Source: Linepithema humile | Taxonomy: Eukaryota; Arthropoda; Insecta; Hymenoptera; Formicidae | Length of the DNA: 64,000 bases | Assembly: GCF_040581485.1 (NCBI RefSeq) | Contig: NC_090129.1 | Span: 19,908,764 to 19,972,763, forward strand | Reading direction: 5' to 3' | In this document: piece by piece, positions 48,101 through 63,100 of the stretch | Layout: each line of letters begins with the position of its first letter | How positions within the stretch are numbered: position 1 is the first letter of the stretch | Notes under the pieces: generated by a model | The model's database searches: none | Seen by the model: only the letters and a program-made list of their open reading frames with translations | Told to the model about the DNA's origin: nothing | Translations under genes and position numbers: made by a program

Positions 48101-51100
48101 GGCCACACGAAAGGCTTCTCCGCCGACGCTTCTAGCGGATTGATTAATCGAGTGCAAAGTTAAACGACGCTCGGGGCGGGAAGATGTTTCCACGAGACGG
48201 AAGATGAGAAAGATGGAGTAAAAAATAAATCATCGTAAAATTGATACATTCCACGAGAGGCGAGATAGTATACGAAAACACTGTTACCGTGATCTCCCTC
48301 TCTCGCGATTAACCCTTATCTTTGAACTCGTCATTGCCCGCTGGCAAGTTACGCGTGAGGAAAACACGTACATATCCGTGTACATGTCCGCAGCAGCTCA
48401 CGTCGCATGCATTTCTGCGATTATTATCGTTTCCACTGAAATTTTCGTTCGTGGCACGGTACAATTTACAAACGCGCCTATTACCTAATTGCGGAAATTC
48501 GGAGTTAAACGCACCGCCGTGCAATACCGCGCGGCTATTTGCGGAAAATACACGGTTGCTTCAAACGTATGAGGAGAATAAGATACTTAACTTTGACATC
48601 ACGTTCAATTTGCGTCTCTGTTTATGTAATACTGTTCTCTACCCGTCGATTAAACTTATTTCATTAATCAAAAGGCACGTTTATATTGTCGGATAAAAAA
48701 AGGATTGGTATACACAAATCTAAAATACGATAGAATTATTCAAGAGTTTAATATTGATTTGTTTATTGATTTAATTTAATACGATTTTGCTTGTTAAGAA
48801 GGATTTAAGAAATATAATAAAAACGCGGTGGGATTTTGTACGGATTGGAAAAATCGCTGAAATCACTGATTTACAGAACGTGGACGGTTCTCACACAGCG
48901 GTAGCTGTAAATTTGCATTTCGCAGGTGGAAACTATTCCGTAATAAATGCACTATGATAATTAGACGACGGTCAAACGAATTGACTTCCAAAATTCCCAT
49001 GCTGGCGACTATGGTTCACTTCACACCCCTTTCAACGATATTTACGCAGCGTACTCTCTCCCTCTGCCGCCGATCTCGGCTCTTTCCCAATTACTCTCAG
49101 CACCATCTGAGCGCCGCTACGCCGGACGCGCACCTGTGCCCCGGAAGTGTGTAACGTACAGGTGCAGTCGCTGTAACGAGCGCTGAGCGAGTAGTTATCG
49201 GTGACGTTAGCGAGGAAGGCCGGGCACCTTGGGGACGATTATATTCGGCGATTCATTCCGGCGCGCCGCGCCAGATACGCGCTACCGGGGGTGTCAATTG
49301 AACCGGATGGAACAGTTTAACATCTTTTAAAGACGGCAAGCGATTCAATTTATTTTTCGCCGCCCCTGCGCGTAACATAATCGCGCTAACGTCGACGTTC
49401 GCCGTCTCTCTCTTTTTTTTTAACGCTCAATCGACGTCCCCGTTGATGTTGTATCCTGCGTGGCGCGCATCTTGTTGCATTTCAGACACGCGAACGCAAT
49501 ATCCATTCGATCGTTGAAAATCAATGATCGAATGTATCAGAATAGATTTCATTTCATTGAAGTATATTGTGTAAAATTATTTTGCTATAAAATGTGTGTT
49601 TTTCTAATTGCAGAATCGAACCGACGACCTGAGCTCGGAGGTAGGATGCGGGGTGCGGTGCAAGATCGATCAGGTAAGAACTTTTCATCTTTAATCGCAG
49701 CTTGAGTTGCATTGAACATGGGATATACGAATGGTTCTCCTCGAAGCTCTTTGTTCGGGATATCAAACCTTGTTCGTCGCTATCACGCGAAGTGGTAAAA
49801 AATTATCGGCGCTTTCGCGTGTTGCCTTTACCATTTTTTTAATTATAACAAAAGGGATAATTATGCGAAAGTCAGATAAAACACCGCGGGACAGCGGGTG
49901 TGCTTTTCGGCCTTGGCTTCTTCAGGGGTTGATCGCCTTAGCTGATCGGTGGAATCTAATCGCATGCGGCAACGTAACGAACTTCGGGGCTACGATCGGA
50001 ACAGTTCTGCGGGATACGCGAATGACCGGTGCGGACGTCGGAGACCAAAATGAAGGGACGGCGGTCCCTCGTTACAATGAAAGTACTTCCGCTGGTGTTC
50101 CAGGGGTCCCCGCCGTTCACGGCGGAGATGGTAAACGGCGAATAAAAAAACAACATCGGTCGATGAATGGGACGGACGCGCGTACGCGTACGTACGCAGC
50201 GCATTGCGCGCGTACGAATGAAAGAATGGCCCGGTCACCGTCTCTCTCGCTCTTTCTCTCTCACTCTCTAGTACGGCTTCGTGCTTTTAAATTGGATCGC
50301 GTACAAGTGCGACCGATGGCGGATGTCGCCAAATTGCCGTGCGACTCCGGATTCACTCTCTCTCGCGCTTCGTCCGTCGCTGTTACCGTTTCGCTCAGTT
50401 CCTCTCCTCCGCCCGAAACGGAAGTGCAGATGAGAAAAAACGAGGAAACTGGGAGATGCGTCTGGCACCGTGCGCGTTTAACTGTCATCGCACGATGAAA
50501 TGAACAAGTTAGAAACGGCGAGAAAATCCTGCAATTCCGAAATATTGCGACAGCTAGAAAACACATACGCGTGCACGGGTTATAATAAGAGTATGATGGA
50601 GTTATTTCGCCGACATTGATTAACTTCAATTGCAGTTTGACTCTTTCCTTGTCATTTTTTATTTCTAATTTTTTTTTAAGGAACAAAGAATGAGGCAAAC
50701 TGAAGTCAAAGTTAATCGATGACGTTGATGAACCTAATTTAGCAATAATAATTATTTCAGATTACATTTTCTCAGATTTATGTTTTATAGTATAATTTAT
50801 AAAATAAATCTGAAACAATTTAATTCAATTTCATATAAAAATTACAATTAATTTTTTTTTATTTAGTCTATTTGAAACATTTCTTTTTCTTATTTTAAAA
50901 TTTGTTACGAATATTATTATTTTCAACATTATTTAAAAGTCGTCAGAAATGCACATTCCAGTGAAAGTAAAACACCCACAGAGCCGGAAGGATATTTACC
51001 AACGCGTGTATCCAGGGGGGATCGAGTGGGGTAATTAACTTTACGAGAAAGGTCCAAAAGAATCCCGGCGTTTAATTATCGTGTCTCCAAAAAAGAAAAA

Positions 51101-54100
51101 AAAATGCGGTCGTAATAAGCTGGGCGTGCTGCGTGCTGCATGACGCGCGTGGATATCGGCACGCGATTCGACATTCATTGTGTACGTTGCAGAGCGGGAC
51201 CTGAAAAGTGAATTACCGCGCGAATTGCGCTTAAAGCGATTTCCTCTTTCGACTCGTTTCACGGTTCGTAAGTCGCCAGTAACGCGTACGAGTAACGGAC
51301 GGTTCGGCGTAGGTGGAGGAAGACGCTGCGCGATTTTAGCCGGGCATTTGCGCGCTTTTGGCGTGACCCATTTCTGGTTTCCAGCAGCTTTCGTGACTGG
51401 AAAGACAGATGCGGAATCTTCGATTCTATAGAATGATCCAACTTGCCCGCAATCACTGAATTACGTTAATTTTTTTTTGTTTTTGTATCATTGAAATATT
51501 CAATTTCATTTATGTTTCAAGAGAAAGAGGAAATGAGATATTTAGCTTCGAAAATTCTCTCGAATAATTAATTTTAAGTTAATCAACGTGAAAGATTAAG
51601 TATGTTGCGTGCTTGCTATAGCAAATATCAGCGCGATTGACTTTACGTTTCTTCCGGTAATTTCACAGGTCGATAGCGACGAATTGATACCGCTGGAATT
51701 TCTTTTGTTCAACGCCCTCTCATTTCTTTGGTTCGCTTTCGAAAATTAATGTAGCCTAGCATCCTCTGCGCGCCTCCGGAAATATCCGTCAGTGGCAACT
51801 TCCGATCTTTCCGGAGTGACCATAATTAATAAGCTACATGCTTTAATCAAACCGAGAGATAATTTCTTTGTGCAAATGACATATATATTTTTAGAATTAT
51901 TCAAAAATTATTTATAAATTAGAAGTTATTTCTTACGACACGCTATAGCATTTCCTATCTGATATACATATCGAAAAAGACACAAACCATGGACAAACGG
52001 TAAACACTTGCTTCCGTGTATCGTGTGCCAAGAATCCAGACGGTCGAGTGTGTTTGTCTGACGACGAAGCAAAGTAGAGGACCACCGACGGCGGGGTATC
52101 CATACAAATGTCACTGCGCGACAGCAGCTACTGCCAGAAGCCACTTTGCTTCTGGAAAATTGCTGTCGTAAATGTGGTGAAGCTAACAAGATCCTAACAC
52201 TGCGAAATAATAAACGGAAAGAAATTTTTAATATTCACGCGGAATTCTCAAATCATTGTTACTACTTTTAAAATTAACGTAGAAATATCGAAAAATAATC
52301 GCGCAAATATGAAATAAATAATTCTTCGTTAGATGCTCGGATAAGACATTTAAAGTTTAAATATGTAACAATTAAGATAAAAGGATGTCGTAAAAGCTTG
52401 TTACACAAACGGACGACCAATGTGAATAAAATGCAGACGACCAATGTGAGACGAAAGAACTTATTGATGCCAGGAACTGCTGAAAAATTTGACACTGCTA
52501 ATCAGTTGCGTACAAATTAACAGCTCATTATAAAGACATTACGAAAGATGATCCACGGCGCCGTGTTCTCTCGTTACATTTTTTTTCTCTCACCCCGTGC
52601 GCCCATAGTGACACGAAGCGTCAGACTGAATGCAGTAAATGGGGTTAAAGCAAAATGAGGAGAGGACAGATAGATCCTCATCCGTGGTAGGATGAAGATC
52701 TACGATCTACGGGGAGCCGCGCGTGTGGAGTGAGGGCCCAGCTGGGGGCATAATACGCGCCGAGGATTTAATGAGGAAGTGAGAAATTAGCGGCCGCTGC
52801 GCCGAGCCGCTCGGTTCAGCCATTTTCCACTGTCTGATAGTTTTGTCACAACCCCTATTGTGAACAGCTAGATCGTTTAAAAACCCACGTTTGACGAGGC
52901 GCGTCAAATTAAAATGCCCAGATGCTTGTTAAAGCGAATTATGCCATGGGATCCGTGCGTCCCTCGCTTCGTAGAAGGCCAATATTCACATTTTCTAAAC
53001 AGCGAGGAGATACGATCTGCTAAAAATAAGCTGCGAATTAATCAGAGTCATCTGAAAAGGGCGAACAGTTGTACAACTATAGGTCGCCGCGGTCATAAAT
53101 TAGATAAGCCATTAACTCAACAATTTTTTGTAGGACGTGGACTAACTCGCGCGATAAGTGAACGGCAGTGAAATGTGCGTTTTACGTTTTTGCGTAGTTC
53201 CTAATCAGTCTCGCAAAGCAAATTCCAATTCTGCGATTGTAAGTGTATTTACATTTAATATTTTTACTTAATTGAAATACGCGAGTAATCAAATATACGG
53301 ATAAGTCAAATAACGCGAGGTCGGATAAATCGACGTGTTTTTAATGATATAAATAATTGCATTTCTAAAACAATAATGAAAGAATAAACAAGTGCAGACA
53401 TTTTTTTTATCAGGTAGGAACTCAAGTCACGAATTATCATTGACGTAACTTTGTGATTGATAAAAAAAATTTCAATTACATTGACAAATTAACGTGTGCG
53501 ATTTAAATTATGTTGATGTGACATTCTTGTCGATGATTTACCGGGATTGTCGTCGAGCTCCAACGTCAAATGATTATTAATAACGTTTATCTGGCGCTGG
53601 AGGTCCCTTTCCTTCCACAGACTTTTCAGACGAGCTGACCTATGTGATACCCTCGTACATCACCATACACGCATATATTATTATGAGCGTATAATATGCG
53701 TAGCGCGTCTCGAAAGATCACGCCGGAGCTCGTGCTGAAGGCTTTTTTACATACACAGATTTTACATACAAATACGAGCCAATTGTGTAAGCAGAAACAA
53801 TTAAACAACATTGAATAGAAGTTAAAGATGCCTCGAAAGTTTTTATTTTAAGATTCTTAATCTCTTAAACTTTCTATCTTAAAGTTTTAATATTTAGTCT
53901 TAAAAATATATATTTAATACTTGCAGCTTTGTTGAGAGAATTCGTAAACATATCGTTTGTGTATGCTTTAACAGAAAAAAAATGATACAAGATAACGGTG
54001 AAAAATATTGAGTAAGAAATATCGGTGTCACATCAGCTCGTGTTATTTGTTGTGCGCATTTATTTTATATTTTACGTACTGCAGTAATTTAATTTGCGAT

Positions 54101-57100
54101 TAACAGTGGTATCGATGCTCAAAGAAATTGAATTTCTCGCACGATGCAATTTGCTTATTATTCCGCAATGCCGAGTGCAGTATTATTTATATGCGGCGCC
54201 TCTCGAACTGAGCGCAGTGTCGATCAGCTTGCCAATTGCTAAATAGCACCTCTTGTATCTCCGGACATTAAAATAGATCTTCCACTATGTACTACTGCGA
54301 AACAATCACACTTATTTATGATTGAGACTGATGGAACTGTGACAGTGGAGCTAAATGAAAAGAATACGCAAGAATTGAAAGAAATCGTGATTTTTGTGCT
54401 GTTTTTCGGTGAAAAAGTACCGAGTTTGCTCAAAATTTATGTTAGGAATTAAATGAGATTGAGAGATAACGTCATTATTTAGTTGCACTCAGTTATTCAC
54501 AAAATATTAGCGACGATCGAAATGTTTCAACCGTTTAGCCCGATCAAAGGCTGCACTCGAGACACTCAAAGAGAGTTGCTTTTGTATATTTATACTTCCA
54601 GTTGCATCCGAATGCATTTTTTACTTTGATGTTTTCTCTCAAAACTTAACGGCTTAAGCTTGTATCTCCGTTTATTACACTGCCAAAGAAATTGTTTAAG
54701 AAAATAAATCGTAAAGTTACATTGCAGCGATGAGATTAAAAATTTGGTTTCAAACATTTATTATCAGCATGATTAATAATTGGAATTTTTCATTCATAAT
54801 TATTTTCTTAACGTATAATTTATTCGAATAAATTTTGGAAAAGAGATTTATCGCTATGATGCTAATTTTGTTCAAAAGAATTAAATCAATATAAAAATCA
54901 ACATGTGACATTGATGTATATTAATTGAATTGATGTAGAATCACTCAAGAAAATTTTTGCTCTTATATATTTTTAATTAATTTATAATGTGACGACTGTG
55001 GATATTTTTTTAAAAGAAAAATCTGTAGTTAAAGAGGTTGAATCTCTCTAAAGTAAACAAAGACGTGCACTGGCGCGGTGGAAGCTGCGCTGTACGCGTC
55101 CTCGGCTACAGTTGGCTTGTTGTCGACGACAAATGCCCACATCCTCTCGCACAGAAAGTTAATGCGTTAAACTTTAGTTCGCAAATCCATGTCCGACAAG
55201 CTGCCACGCAACGAGCGTCTTATGAACGTGGGCGTTACTTGAGGCACGTGCCACGCAAGCCGAGACCAGACGCGGCCACGAAAAATTGCGGTTTCGCCTC
55301 GCGACGGTACAGTGCGTTATGTCACATCGCTCCAGATAACGTGACCCATTGTTCAGCCACTTCCGCAGATGTATTTTAGCGAATTGTAGAATGTCCGACG
55401 GCCTTCGGTGGAAGGATGTATCGGATATACCATTTTCCGTAAATCTGACGTACATATAGATACTTATGTAAAGCATTTCATTGTTTGTCCGGAACATGAA
55501 GTGTCCAGATAAACGCAAATCAAAATGCCACGAATGTTGATGCATTCGCGAAAAATTCTAATCATCAAAAATAATAGTGTACAATTAAAGAAATAATAAA
55601 TTCTCGCAAAATATGAGTCATTTGTTTTAGAACAGAACACTTAAAATTTTCGACAATTTTGTCAAATTAAATATTGCGATATTTAAATTTATTGCTTCAA
55701 AATTTAATTTATATATTATATTGTTCTTAAAATAAACATTTAATTTCTCAATTTTTGCAGGTTTTCAATTTTTGAAAAGATCGGTCAAACTTGTTTTACA
55801 GATTAATTAAAATATTGTTTATTGTCATGTTCTCATCTTTATTTGTTGTTTCAGTGTACAAAAGGCTGCGAAGCATGGGAACAAGCGCTCGTCACAAACT
55901 GCCAAGCTGTTTGCGTTAGTATCGTTGCCATTCTTATTTTTATAACGTTTATCGGACGAAGTTACGCAAAAGTGCACTGTGCTCACAACGTAGTTTTCGC
56001 ACGGCCTTTTATATAATTCCCAATTCTCGAGATAAATGCGTAATAGTCCGATGTACTTACTGTTCGCAGAATGGAACGCAAGAATTACTACCACCGAAGG
56101 AACTGTACTGCGTTTTGGGCTGCCACGACGCGTTAAATCGTTTCTTCCAGCAACTCAAAGGTAATTGCGTCTATTTTCATTTAGACATATAAATTAATTG
56201 CGAAGAGAATCCATTGAAATTTATATAAAAATTTGCATACAAATATAATTGAATTAAATTGAATAAACTGAAATAAATTTGAGATATACGATAATTTAGT
56301 TAAATTAAATCAATATGTTAGAGATTATCAGACATTTATTTTCTCTTAATCCAAACAACATTGCCACGATAAACTTACAGTTAAAGATCACTTCTTGTAT
56401 GCAATCAACTATGTTTATGAATTTGCAAAGATAATATTCAAATTTAGAAACTTTTAGTCATATTTGTAATTATTTATCTGTTAATTCTGCGAAGTATATT
56501 ATTTTAAAGAATATTACTCAGTGATCATCACAAATTAATTGATTATAAGATACTTAAAGATATTCTTGCACACAGCGCTTTACAAAAATCTACACATATT
56601 CGCCGTTTTATGACGGAGTCACACAAATCACGTTGTGTTATTGTTATCGTAAAAAGTTTGCAAACTCTCTAAAAATGCGCAAACTCCTTGCCATAATAGT
56701 CGACGGAGGCAATGTCGAGCGGCACTTCTTCGTAGTGGTCGAAGTTGGTCGTGTCACTGTGGCTGGTGACGTGAGGAATGAAGCTTGGTTGCACTTTCTG
56801 ATGATAGATCTCGATCCAATCGATAGACTTGAACCAGCGGTGCCTCTTGATGTCCAGACTGCCGTCCTTCAAATTGCCGTATCTCCTCGTCAGATCTACC
56901 TGCAGAACATTCTTCAGAATGTCTCTCAGTTCCTCGCCGAAGTGATGTGCGAACTTGTACTTGCCCGACACGATCTTTTCGTAGATCTTCATGGGATCGT
57001 GCGCGAAGAACGGTGGGTAGCCCGCGTTCATCTCGTAAATCAGTACGCCGAAGCTCCACCAATCGACCGCCTTACCGTAGCCTTTCGATAAAATCACCTC

Positions 57101-60100
57101 CGGCGCCAGGTATTCCGGTGTGCCGCACAACGTCCACGTGCGGTTGTCTATCATCTTACAGAAGCCAAAATCGGTCACCCTGATGTAGCCAGAGTCTTGA
57201 ATCAGAATGTTCTCCGGCTTCAGATCGCGATAGATCAAACTGCAGTGGTGCAGATATTCCAAGGCTAAAGCCACCTGGGCGGCGTAGAATTTTGCCAGCG
57301 ATTCGTCGAACTTTCCCATGCGTCTCAGATGGGTAAACATCTCGCCGCCGTGTATGAACGGTAGCACCATGTACACGTAGGAATTGTCCTTGAATAGCAA
57401 AATTGGAATGTATTTATAATTACTTTGCAAAAATATTATGCATATAAGTGTAACGACGATTTTAGACGCTTTCGATTTTAGAACACAATTTTTTTTCCGT
57501 CAAAGAATCTATTTATCTGGCGCTTTCTACGTGTGAGAAAATATAAGATTCAAGGGATAAGTAATGTTACTTTGATTTTTGATCCTTGCCTTGAAGCAGA
57601 ACTCCATGAAGACCGTGAAGGGGAAGCTGATGCTTTGCAGAATTCGCTTTTCGTTACGCGTGTGATCTATTTGCTTCGACTTGACGAGTTTCGCCTTGTC
57701 GAGGATTTTCATGGCATAATACGTGGACGTTGGTTTGTATTTGACGAGGATGACGCGGCCGAAGGCACCGGTGCCGAGGGTTCTGAAACGTTCGAAGCTC
57801 TCCAGCGTCACGTCGTCGATCCTCTTCATTTTCCACTTCTCCATAAAAGTCGTCTTCAGGTCGTCGAGGATCTCGTCGTACTCCTTGATCCGGTCTTTTT
57901 CTGTGTCAACCATATCGTACGTTGGGCACTCAAAGTGCAATTTAATATTTCGCTTTTAAGTTTAATCGGTTAGGTTGACGATGTGATCGTCTGCTGTTTC
58001 TTACGGAAAATACTATTTTATATATCGCTATATTGCACTTCGCGATCGAAAGTTGATACAAAATTGTAAACACTCGTCCAGAATTATTCGCACATCTGTA
58101 CGTGTAAAGAAAAATTCTTATCTATCTGTTTTTGTCATTTTGTGCGCGAGAAATAATAAAATTATTTAATGAATAGCGGAAATCGGCACGCCACCGGCGC
58201 CAGCGTTGGTCGCGGACTCGTTGACGGCTACGTCGCTCAGACTCGAGTGGAAAGGCATAGATGTACACAGACGTGTTGGCAGCATTTCGTACCTGGTGCA
58301 ATATACGAGGCGCTACGAGAAATCAGCTGAGACATGGCAGTATTGCAGGAATCAATCGTGGGACAATGGCAATCGCCAGATACTGGTCGAAAATTTGCAG
58401 CCGTATACAAATTACAAGGTATGTGAAAATAAAGGAATCAACGAAATACTCCATAAATTACTGTCTAATGATTGCAAATATCACAAAAATTATACTGAAA
58501 ATAATAATCCCTTTTCTTTTATTCAATATATAAATATAAAAAATTGCGCTTAACACGAAATGTTCCTGAGATGTAAGCTCGATATTTGCATAATTTAAGC
58601 TTGAGAAAAACAGGACGCTCTGAAACTAAGACATTTCTCTTTTTATAAATGATTTGCATTTCACTGAAAACGCTGCCGTTTGCAGTTTCGCGTAGCGTTG
58701 CTCCTGAAATTGTCGGTCCACAATCCGGAGCCGATCGTGTCAGCGCCGGTAGTGATAACGACACTGGCGGCTGGTCTGCCGACGTCACCACCGAGAATTG
58801 TAAGAGGCTCGGCGGTAGACAGCTACCGCGTCTCTGTGTCTTGGGAACCGGGCGAATTTGTGAACGGGCCACTTTTGTCGTATGTCCTGCGCCTGCAAGG
58901 GGATAATCATACCCAGCTTAAGGTATACGCCACGCCAGAGCCGTTTATTCAAATGTCTCTCGTATTCTCTCGCGTTGTGCACAAGCATTTCTCTTTCTCC
59001 TTTCGTCTGTGCACTCTCGCAGCCGACATTTTCGCGCATTTGCAAGGCGCGTCGGCATCGTCACGCTTTGCTGTACTATCTAACTGTTATTTACGAAAGC
59101 GCAATGTGCAACTGGTTCTGCAAGATAGACTCCGTTATTCTGTTTGAAGAGAATTCATTTGCGAACGACCGTGTTAATAGTCTTAGCAGTAAACTGTCTT
59201 GGTCCGCAATTTATGAGCGCTGCAAAATGATGTTTTCTAATTTTTATTCTTATAACAATATCTATTGACTTAATTAATATATTAATAGATCGCCAATGAA
59301 TTTGATTTCAAATCTCTCCTTTTTCACTTTGCATGTTAATATTAATTTGCAAAGAATACAGGCTTTGAATGCACGTCCGCTGCTTCGAGACACTAATAAT
59401 AGACATCTATTGCATCTACATTAATTATGCACTAATTACGCTGCCTAGAATTCCGCTAACATTAGTTCGACGACTTGCACGAACCAGACCATTTGCGAAA
59501 TATGTTTCTGGCATGGCGTTTTATTTTCCCTATTGCGTATGTTCTTCCTAAAGAGGGACTCAACGGTTGCATTTACGAGATATTTATACGTTATATTTTA
59601 CCAACAGGATATTCCAGTCAAAGAAAGCACCGGTCTTTACATGTTTCAAAATCTCATACCTGATCAGAATTATTCTATCAGTGTGACTATGAGAAATGAA
59701 GTCGGCGAGGGTCCACCACAGACTACTTATATTTCTACGACCCCTCTAGAATCTATCGGTAGGTTGCGAAAAATGTACAAAAAAATGTAGAAATATTCAG
59801 CAGCAATTTTATCTTGCCAAGTAATTGCAGACATACACAAAATACAAAAAACCATCGCATTATTTTAGTAGCTAAGTTTCTTCTAAGTCGGATATCTTAT
59901 ATTTCTTATGAATTTTTAATCGATATTATAAATAAAAATTCTAAAAAGATACTTAATGCTTTATTCGGGATCAGCATGGTGGTCTTTTTAATAGACGTAT
60001 AATTTTTAAGAACCAATGCCGAACTATCAATTTGCAGATTTCAACAATTTTTGTTCATATCAATAAACTTGAAAATTATATTTACAAATATTTAACGAAA

Positions 60101-63100
60101 GACGAATTTTAGTGAAGGACACGCAACAGCCGATTCTCATCATCGGAAACGAGCATACGGTCATGAAGCAGGGCGCCGATATGCTGGACGAGCCCAGCGT
60201 CGTTTACGAGACGAATTCTGTGATCCGCGGTGTGGCGATACACGTGGCGTCCGCTCAATTGTTCGTTTCCACTTCAACGGGTTACGTGTATCGAACGTCG
60301 ATCATCGAGCGATCGAGCAAGGCTGAAGCTATCTTGAGCCCCGGTCAAATGAATTTCGAACCACTGAGTCTTTCGGTCGATTGGCTGAATCTCCACCTGT
60401 ACGTTTTGGGAGAAGTAAAACACGCGACGAGCAAGTGGCAAATAGCCAGATGCAATCTCGATGGCAGAGGCTTGACAGTGGCCATGGCTGGAATTCTGAG
60501 TCGACCCTCGCACATCGAGGTCGATCCTTACAACGGATATCTCTTCTGGGTCACTAAAGTGGGGCTGTTCAGATTGGATTTGGCCGATATCAGCAATGGT
60601 GTGAAACACGAGGTATCGATTATTTACAATTTTTATAGCTTGCTGATACAACAAATAAATGCAAAATTTTTAAAAGTTTAAAGTCTTAGTATTTTAATTG
60701 TTGTGCAAATTATTTAATTGTTAAATTAAGTATTTTCTTCTGATAATACTTCTAATAATACTAATATTTTTTTATTTTCGTTTAATAAAATAATTTTTCG
60801 AAGCATGTTGTTGCTATAAAGATTTATGCATTTTAAAAAACGCCTTGAAAAATAATTATTATTTTTGCGAAAATGTCTCGATGTTATTTTTTCTTTTCAG
60901 GCTCAACCATTTGTAATTGTTGAGGACGCGCATTTGGGCGCTTTTACAGTAGATCATACGAACTTTCGATTACTCGTTCCTCATCACACTCGGAACACGG
61001 TGATATCCGTATCACTGGACGGTCGCGAACTTGTTGATCTGCGTCCTAATACGCAGAAGCCTAAATTCAATAACGTCGTTTCCCTAGCTATGGCAAATGG
61101 ATTGTTTTTTTGGACTAATGGCGCAGGGGTCCTCGCCGAAAACTATCATTCCGGCCAAAACAGATACTTCCACAATGCATATCCCGACACGTAATATTCT
61201 TACATTTCTTCTGAAAGATTTTAGTTTTGGCTAGAAAATTAGAATTATGAATTATAAGTAAATACTCATATTTTAATTAAAATTAAAGTAAAAATAAATT
61301 AAAAGATCATGCTTGTTCGTCAAAATTGTACAAATTAATTTCGCTTTCTGTAAAGTTTAATCAAATCTCGTCATATATTAATAGGATAATTAAATAAATG
61401 CTATCTTCTTCAGGTCTGGCATTTCCTTCGTCAGCGTCAACGTGTTGATAAATGCTAGTCAACCAGTTCCTATTCCAATAAATCCACCCACGGGAGTGCA
61501 AGCAGTTCTAGGAGTGGAAAGAGCAAAAGTTTCCTGGCAAGCTCCTCATTTGCTGGGCGGCCAAGGAAAAGGCGCTTGGCAAAACTGGTCGTACGAGCTC
61601 GAAATCAAGGATGAATCGACGAATGAAACTGTCCGTCAGAAGGATATCGCCGGATCGTCTCACACTGTCCACAATTTGCGAGAAAGATTGGAATATTCGA
61701 TCAAAGCTGCAGCGTACACGAGCGCCGGCAGAGGACCGTGGTCTTCGGAATTCCGAGGGCAAACCTTAAAGTAATTAAAAAATTAATAAATAATCTTAAT
61801 AAATAATAAATTTGATATGCTGGATTTTTTCAAATATCTTAAAATATTTTACAAAAACATTGTAATTATGCTCTTCCAATTTTTTATTTTGTTTTCTCGT
61901 TAAAACTTTAATCGCACAGTTTATATCCTCGAAATGCACTTTTTGTTTCGCACGAATTTTTCCAGTTGCTTATAATCAAATTATACATTTAGGAGTGGTA
62001 CGCATGCGTCTATCTTGTGGTCATCGAACGAAGGGCTCTTGAGAAGCGACGTAACCGGCGAAAATATAGACACGCTCGTTTATAAAGCTAGTCTGAAAGA
62101 ATTCGAGAGCGAATTTCATATTGTTGACGTTAGTTGGTACAAGGACGCGCTGTATATAGTAGGAAATAATTCCGCGCTATATCGTTACAATATCAAAACT
62201 CATGAGAAGATGAAACTCAACATCAACTCGGTCGGAAGCGTCGCTGTGGACTGGATATCGAAGAAACTATACTGGGCGAATCCAAAACAACAAATTGTAA
62301 ATATAATTAAATGCTCCAACATATACATTAAATTACAGAGACTCATTTTTTATAAGTTCTTTTATAAATTTGATTTTAAATTCTTGTGTCACAAGATACT
62401 AAAATATTTTTAAAAAATTACTACATTGTAAAGACAATTACCTAAAATTCTTGAAAGCTATAAGATTTCTGTTAAAAGTGATAATCGCAAGAATATTATT
62501 TCGACTTTACAGATAACAAGAGCGAACCTGAACGGATCTCAGCAAGAACCGATGTCCATCCTAGCAATTGTAAAAGAGCTGATAATCGACTCTCTGGAGG
62601 CGTATTTATATTGGTCAACTGGTCACGCTGTGGAAGTTGCGCGATTGAATGGACAGGACAGGAGATACTATCATTCGGATGAAATTTTTAATGGCAAACA
62701 AGTAATGGGACTAACGCTCGACACCGAAAACAGATATGTTTACTGGATCGTTCGAAGTTACGAAAGCGGATCCATTCTCTATCGAGCACCGACATCCGAA
62801 AGAATTCCAATGAACCAGAAAATCGAGCCGAAAAAGGTTACTTTAATTTTTATAAATATTATTTCTAATAAAATCGAACGCGATCAAATTACATTCTTCG
62901 CTAGATTTTAATTCTCATATTCTTCGCACATAAATGAATTAAAGTAATCAATAATAAATTTTTAATTTAAGGTCTCTGCTTTGCAACATCCAAACATGCA
63001 AGGACCTTTATGCTATTTTTCCGAGCATCTACTGTGGCTGCAGGATGACAGAAATGCTGTGATCGGCGATCTGTCCGGTCAAAATACGGCCGTCATAAAC

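Larger units (their letters stand above)
39262..49613 (+). other. sevenless intron 1
   Basis: This 10.35-kb intron runs from CAG|GTAAGA to TTCTAATTGCAG (phase 0). It contains a hairpin (39808-39852), a tandem repeat (47436-47478), a CpG-rich block at 41.1-41.4 kb and a candidate small antisense frame (46612-46839). No gene comparable to the nested kinase in intron 4 was found. Its size suggests regulatory content, but no specific enhancer can be named. Confidence 0.65.

Noticed and set aside
49731..50498. A 255-codon plus-strand open frame in sevenless intron 2
   Set aside because: It has shifting composition, Arg/Ser-rich stretches from CpG-rich DNA, no recognisable domain and no splice context. 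Long open frames are expected in GC-rich islands.
54237..54449. Plus-strand open stretch in sevenless intron 2 with protein-like composition
   Set aside because: The only in-frame ATG is internal, and there is no convincing acceptor. Frames of about 70 codons occur by chance at this scale.
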